Assembly (NCBI GenBank): GCA_964036665.1
Contig: OZ038526.1
Span: 29,140,001-29,204,000, forward strand
Direction: 5' to 3'
Length of the DNA stretch: 64,000 nucleotides
Source of the DNA: Gordius sp. MW1
Taxonomy: Eukaryota; Nematomorpha; Gordioida; Gordea; Gordiidae
A model generated the notes under the pieces. It searched no databases and was not told where the DNA came from. It was given only the letters and a program-made list of their open reading frames with translations. Position numbers and translations under genes: made by a program. Position 1 is the first letter of the stretch. Each line of letters begins with the position of its first letter. Positions 21,487-32,690 of this stretch are shown piece by piece.

Positions 21487-22132
21487 TGTAACGTCTATTT
21501 TTTAGTTCGTTAAAATAGTCTCCACGTCAATCAAAATGTCAATCATATAAATTCATTTTTATAGCAAAATGAGTTCTTATTGGCTGATTTAACGTCAATC
21601 ATTTATTTTGTATTACGTTTTTTAAACTATTATAAACAAATTCAATTAATTTATATAAATATAAGAATTTTTCATAAAATTCATTTTTATTTGGCTTAAC
21701 CTCAATCAATTATTTTGTATTAATCAAACATTTTTATTAAGTTTTTTAAACTATTCTAAAAACAGTGGGGAATTTAAATAATTATTTTATATAAATATTC
21801 TTATAATCCCTAATGATCTTAGGTGTCATATATTTAATTTTAATTCTTTCATAAGTGATCCAATCTATATAAATTATAAATTTAGCTTATTAAATTTATT
21901 TTGCATCTGATAAAGCTGTTATAATATAAAATAAAATAATGATATTGATAACATTATTTTAATAAATGTATATTTTAGCCATTACATATCATCTTTATTG
22001 GAAAAAGACATAATAAACCATGTTTTGTCAAATATTATTTTTAGACATTGGAATAAGAATAAGATATTTTATTTAAAGTAACTATAGAGTAAAAACAGTA
22101 TACATAAAACAAATTTAACAATTAAAAATATT

Positions 22133-22602
22133 TTATAAAAACAGTATATATATAACAATTTTAACAATTAAAAATATTTTATAAACAACTATCAAATATA
22201 TAATTATCGCGTGACTATCTTTTGAATAAATAAGGGGGTATGATATCCATTGTTTTAATTCCACGGAAAATACATGTACAGGAATGTTAAATGCATAGGA
22301 AAATATTAAAATATCTATGTGGTTCGACCACTTACCTAAAATATATAACTCTTTGACAGTCATATATTGTGGTAAGGTAAGAGGGCGTACCAAGGCTGTC
22401 ACCACTTCGGGTGGATCAGCGGATATAAATAATTATAAATATAATAGCGAATCAAAGGATGATTATCCTCTGTGTCATATATTGCTTTGCTTATGTAACG
22501 GTAAAAACAGTTACCGTCGCCAATAGTGATGTAAATTCCATAATTAGGTTTAAGCTCCTTGCTTGGCGATTCTATAGAAGCTATGGGGATATTATGACCC
22601 AA
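22133..22602 (-). pseudogene. OTU-family protease of Ginger-like copy 2
   Basis: The catalytic block reads IGDGNCFYRYISKAIYDTED, matching copy 1 (PDGNCFYRYVSQAIYKDQD). Downstream in a shifted frame LGKWSNHIDILIFSYAFNIP matches copy 1 WSSEIDMFLVATIFDV. A frameshift near 22,405 separates the halves, and the His-containing end is only weakly recognisable (SHAIIIY), so this copy is probably dead. Confidence 0.78.
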
Positions 22603-22603
22603 T

Positions 22604-22643
22604 CTAGTATATCAATATATATATAATTATATAATTATAATAC
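22604..22643 (-). other. 40-bp intron upstream of the OTU exon, copy 2
   Basis: GTATTATAATTA...GATATACTAG on the minus strand. Removal joins an exon ending KLPDMAWKYWAMDK to LGHNIPIASIESPSKEL in frame. Confidence 0.7.
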
Positions 22644-22750
22644 TTATCCATGGCCCAATATTTCCAAGCCATGTCTGGCAGCTTAAACCTGGGAATTTCT
22701 CGAACTTCTTCTGATACAAATACGATCTCATCTTTGGGTACAATAAAATA
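22644..22750 (-). CDS. Linker exon of Ginger-like copy 2
   Basis: Open frame reading YFIVPKDEIVFVSEEVREIP followed by RFKLPDMAWKYWAMDK, ended by the 40-bp intron before the OTU exon. No known domain; it occupies the place of the integrase-to-OTU linker in copy 1. Confidence 0.5.
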
Positions 22751-22979
22751 GTTTACAGTAAGTATTATAGAAATTGAACATAAATATGTTGAAAGTTATA
22801 AAGGTTTAACCAGCAACCTGTGGCTTGTATCAGATCCGACTTGTTCCAATGGTCGCTAGGCAAACCTTAGATATTTAATCAACATATATTTAATATCTGT
22901 TTCCTTTCCTCAGAATCCATAACTACCCTTAAATCCTTCTCTAACAAAATAAAAAAGTTTCACTTTAAGTACCTGTTTT

Positions 22980-23145
22980 CTGGTCGCAAAATTTTGCTGT
23001 TTTTTTTACAAACAGAAAATTTCCCTTAACATAGTAACCTTTTGATTTCCTAACAAAATAAGTTCTCTGTTTGCGTGTAAAGATTTCAGGTATAGTTCCA
23101 TTTACCAGGTACTCTTTTATGTCACTAAAACAATATTCTGCCATT
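22980..23145 (-). CDS. N-terminal exon of Ginger-like copy 2
   Basis: Starts at ATG 23,145 with MAEYCFSDIKEYLVNGTIPE, then RKQRTYFVRKSKGYYVKGKF. Same layout as copy 1 (M-x-x-Y-x-F-x-x-I-x-E-Y-L-x-x-G-x-I-P-E). The zinc-binding and catalytic domains that should follow are deleted. Confidence 0.6.
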
Positions 23146-23216
23146 CTATAAAATTAAAAAAACATATAGCAATCTATTCTTATTATATAACAACTATTAC
23201 CAATGCTAAGTGTAAT

Positions 23217-23900
23217 ATCAATTAACTTAATAATAACTTGATATAGGATCAATTATTAAAAAGATAAACTACTAAAATATTATAGAATAACCATATGATC
23301 TTATAGCTAAGTGCAACTTACTTTTAAGAATGATTATATCAATAACTTACTAATAACTTGATATATGATCAATTATTCAAAAGATAAACTACTAAAATAT
23401 TATATAATAACCATATGATCTTATAGCTAAGTGCAACTTACTTTTAAGAATGATTATATCAATAACTTACTAATAACTTGATATAGGATCAATTATTCAA
23501 AAAATAAACAACTAAAATATTATAGAATAACCATATGATCTTATAGCTAAGTGCAACTTACTTTTAAGAATGATTATATCAATCAATAACTTACTAATAA
23601 CTTGATATAGGATCAATTATTCAAAAGATAAACTACTAAAATATTATAGAATAACCATATGATCTCATAGCTAAGTGCAACTTACTTTTAAGAATGATTA
23701 TATCAATAAGTTACTAATAACTTGATATAGGATCAATTATTCAAAAGATAAACTACTAAAATATTATAGAATAACCATATGATCTTATAGCTAAGTGCAA
23801 CTTACTTTTAAGAATGATTATATCAATAACTTACTAATAACTTGATATGGGATCAATTATTCAAAAAATAAACTACTAAAATTTTATAAATTAACTATAT
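23217..23900. repeat. ~120-bp tandem repeat, about six units, in Ginger-like copy 2
   Basis: Units carry ATCAATAACTTACTAATAAC, TTGATATAGGATCAATTATT and CCATATGATCTTATAGCTAA. They begin about every 120 bases (one unit is extended by a 4-base repeat near 23,580) and are more than 95 percent alike by eye, so expansion is recent. The unit differs from the ~115-bp repeat in copy 1. Confidence 0.93.
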
Positions 23901-24176
23901 ATTTCTTGATCATATAAACATCAAGCTAGTGAAAAAGTTTGTAAATACCTTATTTGATGTATAACTTTATATTAATTGAAGTAGAATTGCTGGATACAAT
24001 TTTGATGGAAATGGATACGAAAATAACAGTGATTCTGGCTAATTTTCGTTCAATCACGTTCTTATAAAAAACACGTGACATGTCAAAAACATATCATTTC
24101 GTGGTTTTCAACCAATGAGAATGTGTAATTCACGTGGAGACGATTTTAACGGAGACAAAATCTTACGTTACACCTG

Positions 24177-24640
24177 TACTTTCGACATACCGCTATACAT
24201 ACCTATTTCACCAAAGCTGGTTTCCCCTCAATTCTCGAACCCACAGGCCTCTGTGATGACAACAAACGACCCGATGGCCAAACTTTAGGTGCTTGGGAAA
24301 AAGGACTCAGTTTAGCATGGGACTGACTATACAGCACTGACGTATTTGCCCCATCTAATCATAACAAAGATCCCTTGTCCTCAGCCGAGGCTCTAAAAAT
24401 TTCGAAATACTCGGATATTAATAATACTACTATAATATTTTGTCCCATTGCGACAACTACCTTAACAACCTTTGGCCCCCTAGCCTTACAACTTTTTAAA
24501 AAAATTGGGAAACAAATTGCATTGCTATCCCATGATAATCGTGAATCGTTTTTCATTCGACAGAAAATCGGTATAACCATCTGTAGATATAATTCACTAG
24601 CCATAACCGAATGTTTTCCTAATATTTACGATTCTTAACT
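24177..24640 (+). pseudogene. Restriction-like endonuclease domain, retrotransposon copy A
   Basis: Continues the protein cut at 21,486: RHTAIHTYFTKAGFPSILEP, then KRPDGQTLGAWEKGLSLAWD, where R-P-D and the later W-D pair mark a PD-(D/E)xK-type nuclease as in R2-like elements. An in-frame TGA follows W-D at about 24,315. The end (TLTTFGPLALQLFKKIGKQI...) matches copies B, C and D. A stop at 24,638 closes the frame. Confidence 0.82.
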
Positions 24641-24989
24641 TTTTAATTTATTTATCTCACCTTCCCAAAATATGTGATTTTCTTTGAATAAATTGGTAAA
24701 AATAAAAAAAAGTTTATCTTGTGTATGTGTATTAATAAGTTTTTTAATTATAAATCTTTACTATGCATACATTTGCAGAAGAAAAAAATCTTGACTTTCA
24801 ACCGTTAATTCGATTAACCCATAGTATTTTACAAATGAAATCCATGAGAATTTTACGATGGAAATAATTTTGAAAAAATATTATACGTGCAGGCTAAAGC
24901 CTATTTTTTTATAAAAAAAACTCAATTATCTCGTTGGCAAAACTTTAATGGAAATATATTAACACAATCGGCTGAGGTTAAAAATCTTT
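24641..24989. other. AT-rich 3' flank of copy A
   Basis: 3' untranslated region of copy A, perhaps ending near the A-rich AAAAATAAAAAAAAG at 24,697-24,711, followed by unique AT-rich sequence. No gene seen. Confidence 0.4.
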
Positions 24990-25500
24990 TTATTTTATAA
25001 CTAAATGTCTGAAGACTTAGAAACTATCATGATTTTGGAAAGGGTTTTTACAGCCGGTTTCCGACCTGACGCCAACCCGCCACTTATTGCACATGGGCGT
25101 GGGACCGTCCTAGGTACCCACTTTTGCCCTGAGACTATCATTTGTCATATGATCGAGCATAATTTACTCTAATCTCCACCGTATAATTCTAATCTCAGTG
25201 ATGATCATTTGAGATGATCATTTGACAATGACGGTCTAAAGGCAAAAATGGGTATTCAACCTATTATGGACTTTATTAACGAAAGTCGACTAAGATGGTA
25301 TGGTCACATATTACGAAGGGAGATGATTGATGTAAATCGAAAAGAATTGGACAAGGAGTTGACGGGGAAGGGGAAGAGAGGAAGAGAATGGCCTCGTATC
25401 ACGTGGAAAAGGCAAGTCGACAAAGTGATAGAAACTAAGAAGATAAATTAGGACATGGCGCTCACCCGATCAAGATGAAGAAGCTTATCAAAACAACCCC
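24990..25500 (+). pseudogene. RTE-like non-LTR retrotransposon fragment with inverted 5' part
   Basis: 25,248-25,451 encodes MDFINESRLRWYGHILRREM and KGKRGREWPRITWKRQVDKV, the C-terminal tail (R-L-R-W-x-G-H-x-x-R, then R-G-R-P...W) common after the RT of RTE and related elements. Immediately upstream, 25,020-25,135 is the reverse complement of 60,175-60,290, the 5' part of the related copy at 60 kb (shared GTCCGACCTGACGCCAACCC). The piece therefore joins an inverted 5' segment to a 3' end. Confidence 0.65.
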
Positions 25501-25736
25501 AAGACTGTTAAGAAGAAGGTCCTGATGACTCTTAGTTATTGCCAAATATTTTAAAAGAAATTAATCTGGCTGAACCTAAATATTACTCAAGTGATATAAA
25601 ATGCACAAACATTAGCATAAAATCAAAACTTGATTAAAAGTATATATCATTGTTTCACACCAAGTAAGCTTGTCACCCATAGAATACCTAGACGCCTTAT
25701 TATCTTTAATTCTATCTTAAAGTCAATAATTAATAT

Positions 25737-26341
25737 CATGGGCGTAGCCAGGTTTTAAATTAGGGGGGGGGGGGCAAAACGTTTAAAAGTTCAATTAGAG
25801 TGGGGCAAACATAAATTTTTTTAATTTTTCAGTTTTTACATTGAAAACCCTTGGCTACGCCTCTGACTAATATAACGGCACTTTTGTATGAATAAGCGCA
25901 GTTTTTCAAAACTAAGAGACTAAACATAAATATGTGAAATAGTCATGGGCGTACCCAAGGGGGGGGGCGGCTGCCCCCCCCCCTAATTTACGAGAGAAAA
26001 AATTTTTCCAATGCACAAACACTGAAAAATTAAACAAATTTATGTTTTGCCCCCCTCTAAATGAACTTTTAAACGTTTTGCCCCCCCCCCCGCCCCTAAT
26101 TCAAAACCTGGGTACGCCCATGGAAATAGTGTTATAATTCGTTGCATAAAAGCGGAGTAGTTGGATTTTATACGACGAATTATATGACAAAGGATCATGG
26201 GTGTAGCCAGGTTTTGGATTAGGGGGAGGCGAAAGGTTTAAACAATTAGGGAGGGGCAAAACATTCATTTTTAAGGGTTTTTGCATCGAAAAATTTTTCT
26301 TCGTCATCTGCCCCCCCTGCCCCCCCTTGGCTCCGCCCATG
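25737..26341. repeat. Three CGTAGCC-type MITEs
   Basis: Copies at 25,737-25,865, 25,944-26,122 and 26,196-26,341. The second is nearly complete, from CATGGGCGTACCCAAGG to GGGTACGCCCATGG, and is oriented opposite to the first. Confidence 0.83.
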
Positions 26342-26845
26342 CAAAGGATGACATAAACCTGAAATAGTATGTCATGTCTGAAATGTAAAAAGTGGATTGG
26401 CATTATTCACAATTTTTCGGGAATTATCTCGCAGCTTAAAGTAAATTACGGATAACATTTCACTAGGAAGAAAATTAAAATTCTTCTCTAGATATAAGAA
26501 TTGTTTTAAATAAAAGTTATATTTTTAAAATAATAAAAATGACATGCAAAAAATTTCGATAGGCACCCGACGATGACAATACTCTAAGGATAGGTAATTT
26601 TTATTTTTCACGTTATGTAAATCTAGACATTAGGATTAGTTATATGCAATCGACAATATAATAAAATATTAATTATATTTTTTATGGATTTTTTTGAATA
26701 CAAATAGTATGTTAACACATCCACAGTCAAATTTTACTTGTAATAAGCTTTGTATTTCTTATGTTGACCGTCTCTCAGCTAAAAAATACTATATTATAGA
26801 TGTTTAAACGAAACTAAATCGATAGTATAAAAACATGGCCTAACC
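26342..26845. other. AT-rich spacer
   Basis: No gene or repeat recognised. It may hold the 3' untranslated region of the minus-strand candidate gene that follows. Confidence 0.4.
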
Positions 26846-26854
26846 GGCTATTTT

Positions 26855-27470
26855 GCATCCTTGACAATTGTATTTCGAAGGTGAACCAATTACTACCCCT
26901 TCGGCGAAGGTACATTTCTGGCATCCAACTTCAACGATAGAAGTTTGTGGCAAACTTATATCGGCGTTCACATTTTCAGGATCTCCTAAAATTAATTTAG
27001 AAAAAAATATTAAATTAATACAAATACCATAGTAAAATTTTCAGAATTTAAGTATAAATTAAGCATAAAGAAATTATTGTATATACAAACCTCTATAAAA
27101 GTAAAACATGTCAATTGATTTAGTCATATTTTTATCATCTTCTTCATAAACATATATGTGAGTCATTGTATGGTCAAGCCGTGACCAAAATTTTAAGGCA
27201 CTTCCCTGTTATAAATGTGGTCATTTAGATTTTTACAATCAAAATAAAACAATATAAATTTGTTTTTTATGTGTTGTTATTATATACTTACATCGCCAGT
27301 TCCCGATCTATACGCACTGTGATACTGAAATTTATATCTCTTTTCGTATTTAAATCTGTACAAACCATCAGACAATTTTATAAATGTGACATCATCTAAT
27401 AATGAATAATCAAGTACTTAAGTGTCAATGTATACTCTTGGCTCCCGTAACTTCACAGTACATGGTCCAG
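26855..27470 (-). CDS. Candidate small multi-exon gene, unknown function
   Basis: Three minus-strand exons join in phase. The first (to about 27,291) reads VLDYSLLDDVTFIKLSDGLY and ends ...SGTGD with donor GTAAGTAT. The second (about 27,210-27,108) reads GSALKFWSRLDHTMTHIYVY and ends FYFYR. The third (about 26,989 to the stop near 26,858) reads GDPENVNADISLPQTSIVEV, then CQKCTFAEG and CQGCKIAG. Introns of about 80 and 120 bp have GT..AG ends. Two C-x-x-C pairs suggest metal binding or disulphides. The 5' end is unclear: an ATG at about 27,510 opens a signal-peptide-like stretch (MNNVFPIFVLLFWTMYCEV) in another frame. No family recognised. Confidence 0.45.
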
Positions 27471-27539
27471 AATAGTAGAACAAAAATGGGAAAAACATTA
27501 TTCATGATACCCAAGATAATGAACTTGTAATTAATTATC

Positions 27540-28407
27540 CTACTTAACTATATGTATATATACCCTCAATTTTAGAGACATTGTCATCAAACCAAACATG
27601 TATATATATATATATTGTATATATTGGCAACTAAATGAATTAGATCAACAAAAGGCAAATTACCTTAAAATAAATGGGGAATGAATGACAAGCTAAATGA
27701 TTTATTTCAATGGTATAATAAATAAACCCCTGGGAAATAATGGAGAATCCTAATTAGACTTCTTATGTTTAAATTTAGAATAAATTACTTGCAGAGATTC
27801 GAATCGAATATTAAAAAGAGTTTCAAAAAATATTTCGATTTATTTTAGATACGACGCATTTTCCGCAAATTTTTTATTTTTAGCGAAACTACCTATTAAA
27901 AATTAGTATATACATATTATAATGGCTACAAAAATTCTACCAAATTGTTAATTGATTTATAATATCCTTCCCCATTATAACTTATTTAATTCTAAAAAAC
28001 TTATTTTAATATGCATTTTACTTACATGTCGAAATCTTATATATATTATAACATTATAGATTTATAATTTAACAAGATAATTAATTACCCGATGTAAGAG
28101 TGTTGCAAATTAAATAAGGTTTGAATTAGAGTAATTTGGCTAAATATACATAATGTCAAATTTAATAAAGTTGATATTGAAAACATGGTTTACTTTAGAG
28201 CCATTTATATCAAAATTATCGAAAAATGCTACCTTTGAAAGTATTGTTTCATTAATTTTTAATATTTTTATTTAAAATGTTTGTCTTTTAATTTATTTCG
28301 TATCAATATTTAGAAATGTAAGTGCAAATTAAAACCTATCTATTTATATAAATACGATTTTTATGTAATTAAAGAAACTTATTATTATATATCCTATTCT
28401 AACTTAA
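27540..28407. other. AT-rich sequence, no gene recognised
   Basis: A short TA microsatellite lies at 27,600-27,622. Nothing else is recognisable. Confidence 0.4.
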
Positions 28408-29840
28408 ACATGGGCGTAGCCAGGGGGGGGGGGGGTGCCCCCCCCCCTAATTTACGAAAAAAAATTGTTCAATGCAAAAACTTTGAAAAACTAAAAAATT
28501 TTATGTATAGCTCCCCTTTTTAAACCTTTTGCCCCCCCCCCGAATCCAAAACCTGGCTACGCCCATGAACTCAAATATTAGAATTTTTCTCAAATCGAAT
28601 TCAAATCCTTATTTTGATATTGATGAATATCGAATACAATATTTTTTTAGAAAGTCAAATTTGAATTTAATACCGAAAATGTTCAATTTGATTCGAAATC
28701 CAGAGGCTTAATACTAATTCATTTTGCAATAGATTCATTCAAAATTTAATTAAAAAGATTATAGTTATGTAAAATAAGTTTTAACTTTTTCTACAATGTT
28801 TTAAAACAAATTACGAATCTTAGTTAGAAATCCAAGAAAGGCTGTATTAAGGATTACTTCAACAAAACTTAAATAGTTTTATCACTTAAAAGAGATAGAA
28901 ATTTATGATGGTGTGAACGCGATTTCATAGGAACATTAAATAATTCAATATCAATATAAATGGGTGTAGCCAGGGGTAGCAGGGAGGGGCGGCTGCCCCT
29001 CTTTAAATCCATTTTTTTAATTAAGACAACTATGGCTAAAGTTTTGAAAAATTATTTTTTGCCCCTCCCTCTAGCTATGTATGCCCTTGTTTATATAAAT
29101 AACTGCTTCACATTATTTTTGAACTCGAAATAATAGTTACTTACGAATTTTTTTTAATTACAAAAAAGTTTGTTCAATTTTTGCTACTTATCAAAAAATC
29201 ATTTTCTACATTTGATTTTCAATATAACATAAAATGAATCTTTTTACTTTTTTCTTTTTTCTTTAATTTTATTTTATAAAAGGTTTACTCGACGTTTAGA
29301 TATTACATTCATTAATAGCTTAGACCTTAAATTGTTTGGTGTGGGTCCATTTAGCAGCATAGTTAAATTAAATGAAATAAAGTAGTTCAGGGAAGGGCAG
29401 CTGCCCTCTCCTCTCTTTATTAAAAAATTAATCAATTTTATATAAAGTTTTTTTTTGAAGTTTTATAAAATTATCACTTTCTTCCCTATATGCAACATAA
29501 TAATATACTGAGTTTTAAATCCTTAATATAAAACAAGGATAAGTAGATAGGCTTAGCCAGGGGGTGGGAGAGGCGGTTGCCCCCCCCCCCCCCCCTTAAA
29601 TCCAAAAATTCATTTATATTTAGGAAATGTGGCAAAGATTTCTATCAATTATTATTTTGCCCCTCCCTAAATTATTATTTCCCCCTTCTAATTCTAATGC
29701 TGAGTACGTTTACAGTTCGGTACATGATGAAGAGAAAATTCAATTTATCTTGCTACAATTTATTAAAATAATATTTCAAGGTACCAGTGGTTTATTCAGC
29801 GGGGGGGGGGGCTGAAAAATCTTTGCCCCTTGGCCCCACC
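28408..29840. repeat. CGTAGCC-type MITEs and fragments
   Basis: A near-complete copy at 28,408-28,567, degenerate copies at 28,961-29,093 and 29,548-29,710, and a G-tract fragment near 29,800-29,840. The spaces between them are plain AT-rich DNA. Confidence 0.78.
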
Positions 29841-30515
29841 AAGAAACTATTAAATACATCTTAATTTAATTAATAATAATTATTTTTATTTAAAAATAAG
29901 AAAATATTGTACGTGACTTATTTATATTAGATTTCCGCTTCGTAATTTATAAACTAGCTTTAAAAAAGGGTGCGATTAAGTTTTAACTTGTTCCAAACAA
30001 CAGCTTGGTGTATTATTTGAGATTGGGGCAATATACCAAATTTTTATAAAGATAGTTGCTATATATAGTTTTATTAATGGTATCATTTACAAAAATTAAC
30101 AGATTTTCTTGTCAATATACCCGTTCCAATTTGGGCTTTAATTAATTTTTACAAACTCACTATACGTCATATAATTTTATGTAGCCTTAATATAATCTTT
30201 CTTAATATAGAGTTTCGTTATTATGAAGTATATATGCATTTTTTTATTATAAATAAAACATATTTTATTGCAATTAATTTCGCTTAGGACCTGCACGACG
30301 GCCCCGTCCAAGTCTCTAGCCAAAATTATCCACAAGCAATTTGCTTTCAAGGAAAAACCGGGCCGGAAATCGGGCGTGGGCCGTACATTAATGTAAGTAA
30401 GACCCCTGAGCCCGTTTAGATTTTTTTGTGTATTATAAATTATCAACATAGGTGTGATTCATGATGTTTTATATTAATTTATAATTATTTAATGTTTATG
30501 TTAAGGGTGCTTTTA
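29841..30515. other. AT-rich sequence with one CCCGA-family block
   Basis: GC-rich block at about 30,280-30,400 (GGACCTGCACGACGGCCCCG, GGGCCGGAAATCGGGCGTGG). No gene. Confidence 0.4.
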
Positions 30516-30519
30516 TTAG

Positions 30520-32690
30520 GTAAAATTGATACATGAAATATACAATAAAAGAGCATAAAATAATATTATAAATATAAAATTATTCATCAGATTCGTCAAT
30601 AGCCAACATGGGCCATGTGTCAGATAAAGATTTGTAATTATATTTAATTTAGCTATTAAAATGCCGATTTTTTGGCTTAAAAAGCTGGGTGAGTATTTAG
30701 CTTTGGGGGATTTGTATCCTATCAATTTAAAAAAGCTAATGCTTTCTTGCCAAAAGTATCGGAACAGGAAGCTACTATTGGGATAAAAATTTTAGATTTA
30801 GCAATGGCTCGGTATTTGAGTGTTTTACGATCTTCCGCACAAAAAAGTGGGTTACAATTATTATTAGTTGGCGCGAAGATTTCAATGCAGGTAAAGTCCC
30901 AAGCTAGGAACTTACCATCCTCCCAGGGGATCATAGAAGCTCCGTCGGGGCGCATTCTACCTTCTAACGAAGGATCGGATGGTTCCAGGATGGAAGGAGT
31001 GCCGGCTTTTTTTAAAGCCTATTGAATCAATAGGTTTATCTTTTGATGATGGATAAAGCGATATTTGTTTAACTTGCAATGGAGTGGGTGATGAGCCCAG
31101 ATATCTATTTCCTTTTTGCAATTTTTGCAGAGATATCCAGTGGAAACTTTAATACCTAGGCGGAGAGCTATCGCATACGAAACTTCTGGATTAGAAAGCA
31201 GAAGTCCTCAGTGTTTACTTGATATACATTCAAGCCACTCGTGACCAGAATGCTGCACAGTATCACAACTCGAAAGTAGGTAAGCGACGGAGCGTGATAC
31301 TATACTGGCATCCCAATATCGTTGTTTGGCCAACTCTGGAAGGCTGGTTCCTGGTATGACGTTCTCATGCCAAGACAATATGGCCAATTCCGTTAAAAAA
31401 TTATTTGATTGTGAGGTTAATTAAAAAACAAGATCTTTCACAGATTTAAAGGACGAGAGAAAAGACACAAGGGAAATAGTCAGTGGGGACCTACTAAGCC
31501 CCCAAATTTGATTGGAAGGGTGGCCTGCAGCCAGCTGGTATTGTCAAAAGGTAGATTCAAAATTTTTTCAAGGAGATCTTTAATTGTAGATTCATATAAT
31601 TTTAAAATATCTTTATGTAAAAAAGCGGCAGCTGATCTAAAACAGAGATGAATTTTGGAGATGTTTAAAAAGTTTTTTGTCGTAAAAAAGCTTGATGTAT
31701 TGGTAGTAGTTTTAAAAGGTCTAATTTTAGGCCAAAAGGGTTAAATTCTTGTTCAAAAAGCCATGTAAAAGGGAGATCCACCTATAGGAGAGCCGAGGAT
31801 TGAAAGAATTTCTTTATTCCCAATAAAATGGTTTAAATAGATCAAAATTAGGCGGCTGTAAAACTTCGCATTTAGCATCATTAAGAGTTAGATTTCGCTT
31901 TGGTTACATCTGCATGGCTGCCTGACAAAGTTGCATCATCGAGAATGTAAAGAAAGGTTACACTGGTTATTAATTTGATTTATAAGTTTTTGTATACCGC
32001 AGCAAATAATGGGGGTCCTAATGGATCACCCTGTTGAAGGCCTTCTGCAGATTTGATTACAAAGGAGCCATATTCAAGAGGGATGGGCATCCGTAGCGGA
32101 ACAGAATATAATTAGAGTATACTGGGGAAAGTCTTCTAAAAAATTGTCCATAAAAACGTTTCTATTAAGTTGGGTAAAAGCATTAGTAAAATCTAGTTTC
32201 ACTAGACAGTGGTCAGGGAGTAAATTTTGTATAGTGATCCAACTTGCAAGACATGCAGCCTCACATCCTCCCTTAACACCAAAGCCTAATTGATGAGGTG
32301 TTAGGGTATACAGATTATTTTTGATATTATCCGGCGGAATACATTCCCAATAGCAATTGGTCTTGGGGGTTATTAGGTTTCTTTAAAGCTAAAAGTCGAG
32401 TTCCAAACAGAATTGCCCTAATTTTTTGGGGGTTATTTGGATTTATGATTAAATTGCATAGGAGGGTTAAAGAATCAAGTAGAGAACTTGAAGTGTTTAT
32501 TGTTCTTTAAATTAATTAAATCTTGCAAGAAGTTTGGTTTTATGCCATCTAGTCCTGCTGCGGAATCAAGGGGAAAGGAAATTTCTAATTATTCAATGTT
32601 TATTATATTAACAATGAAAATAAAATTATATTTTTCTCGTAACTCCTTCGTTCATCAATACCTCAACGCGCATTTCAGATTGATAAGTCT
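30520..32690 (-). pseudogene. R2-type endonuclease retrotransposon, copy C (decayed)
   Basis: The best-kept part is the nuclease: RPDGASMIPWEDGKFLAWDF and TCIEIFAPTNNNCNPLFCAE (30,722-30,960), followed by KKALAFLN and the common tail LSQKIGILIAKLNI. Upstream, scattered over several frames, are the C-x-x-C knuckle area (about 31,120), the motif B region (GGATCACCCTGTTGAAGG on the plus strand, about 32,023) and DSAAGLDGIKPNFLQDLI near 32,530-32,585. Many stops and frameshifts make this an old copy. Confidence 0.75.

Larger units (their letters stand above)
21487..24172 (-). mobile_element. Ginger-like OTU transposon, copy 2, inserted in retrotransposon copy A
   Basis: About 41-bp terminal inverted repeats: TGTAACGT...TCTCCACGT at 21,487-21,527 and its complement at 24,132-24,172. 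They are flanked by CCGG (21,483-21,486) and CCTG (24,173-24,176), a 4-bp duplication with one difference. Deleting the element and one tetramer puts the retrotransposon frame back in register and in line with copy B (HCKYSKGRNPRHTAIN). TG...CA ends and 4-bp duplications fit Ginger. The integrase core is absent, leaving the N-terminal exon (22,980-23,145), a linker exon and the OTU region. Confidence 0.9.
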
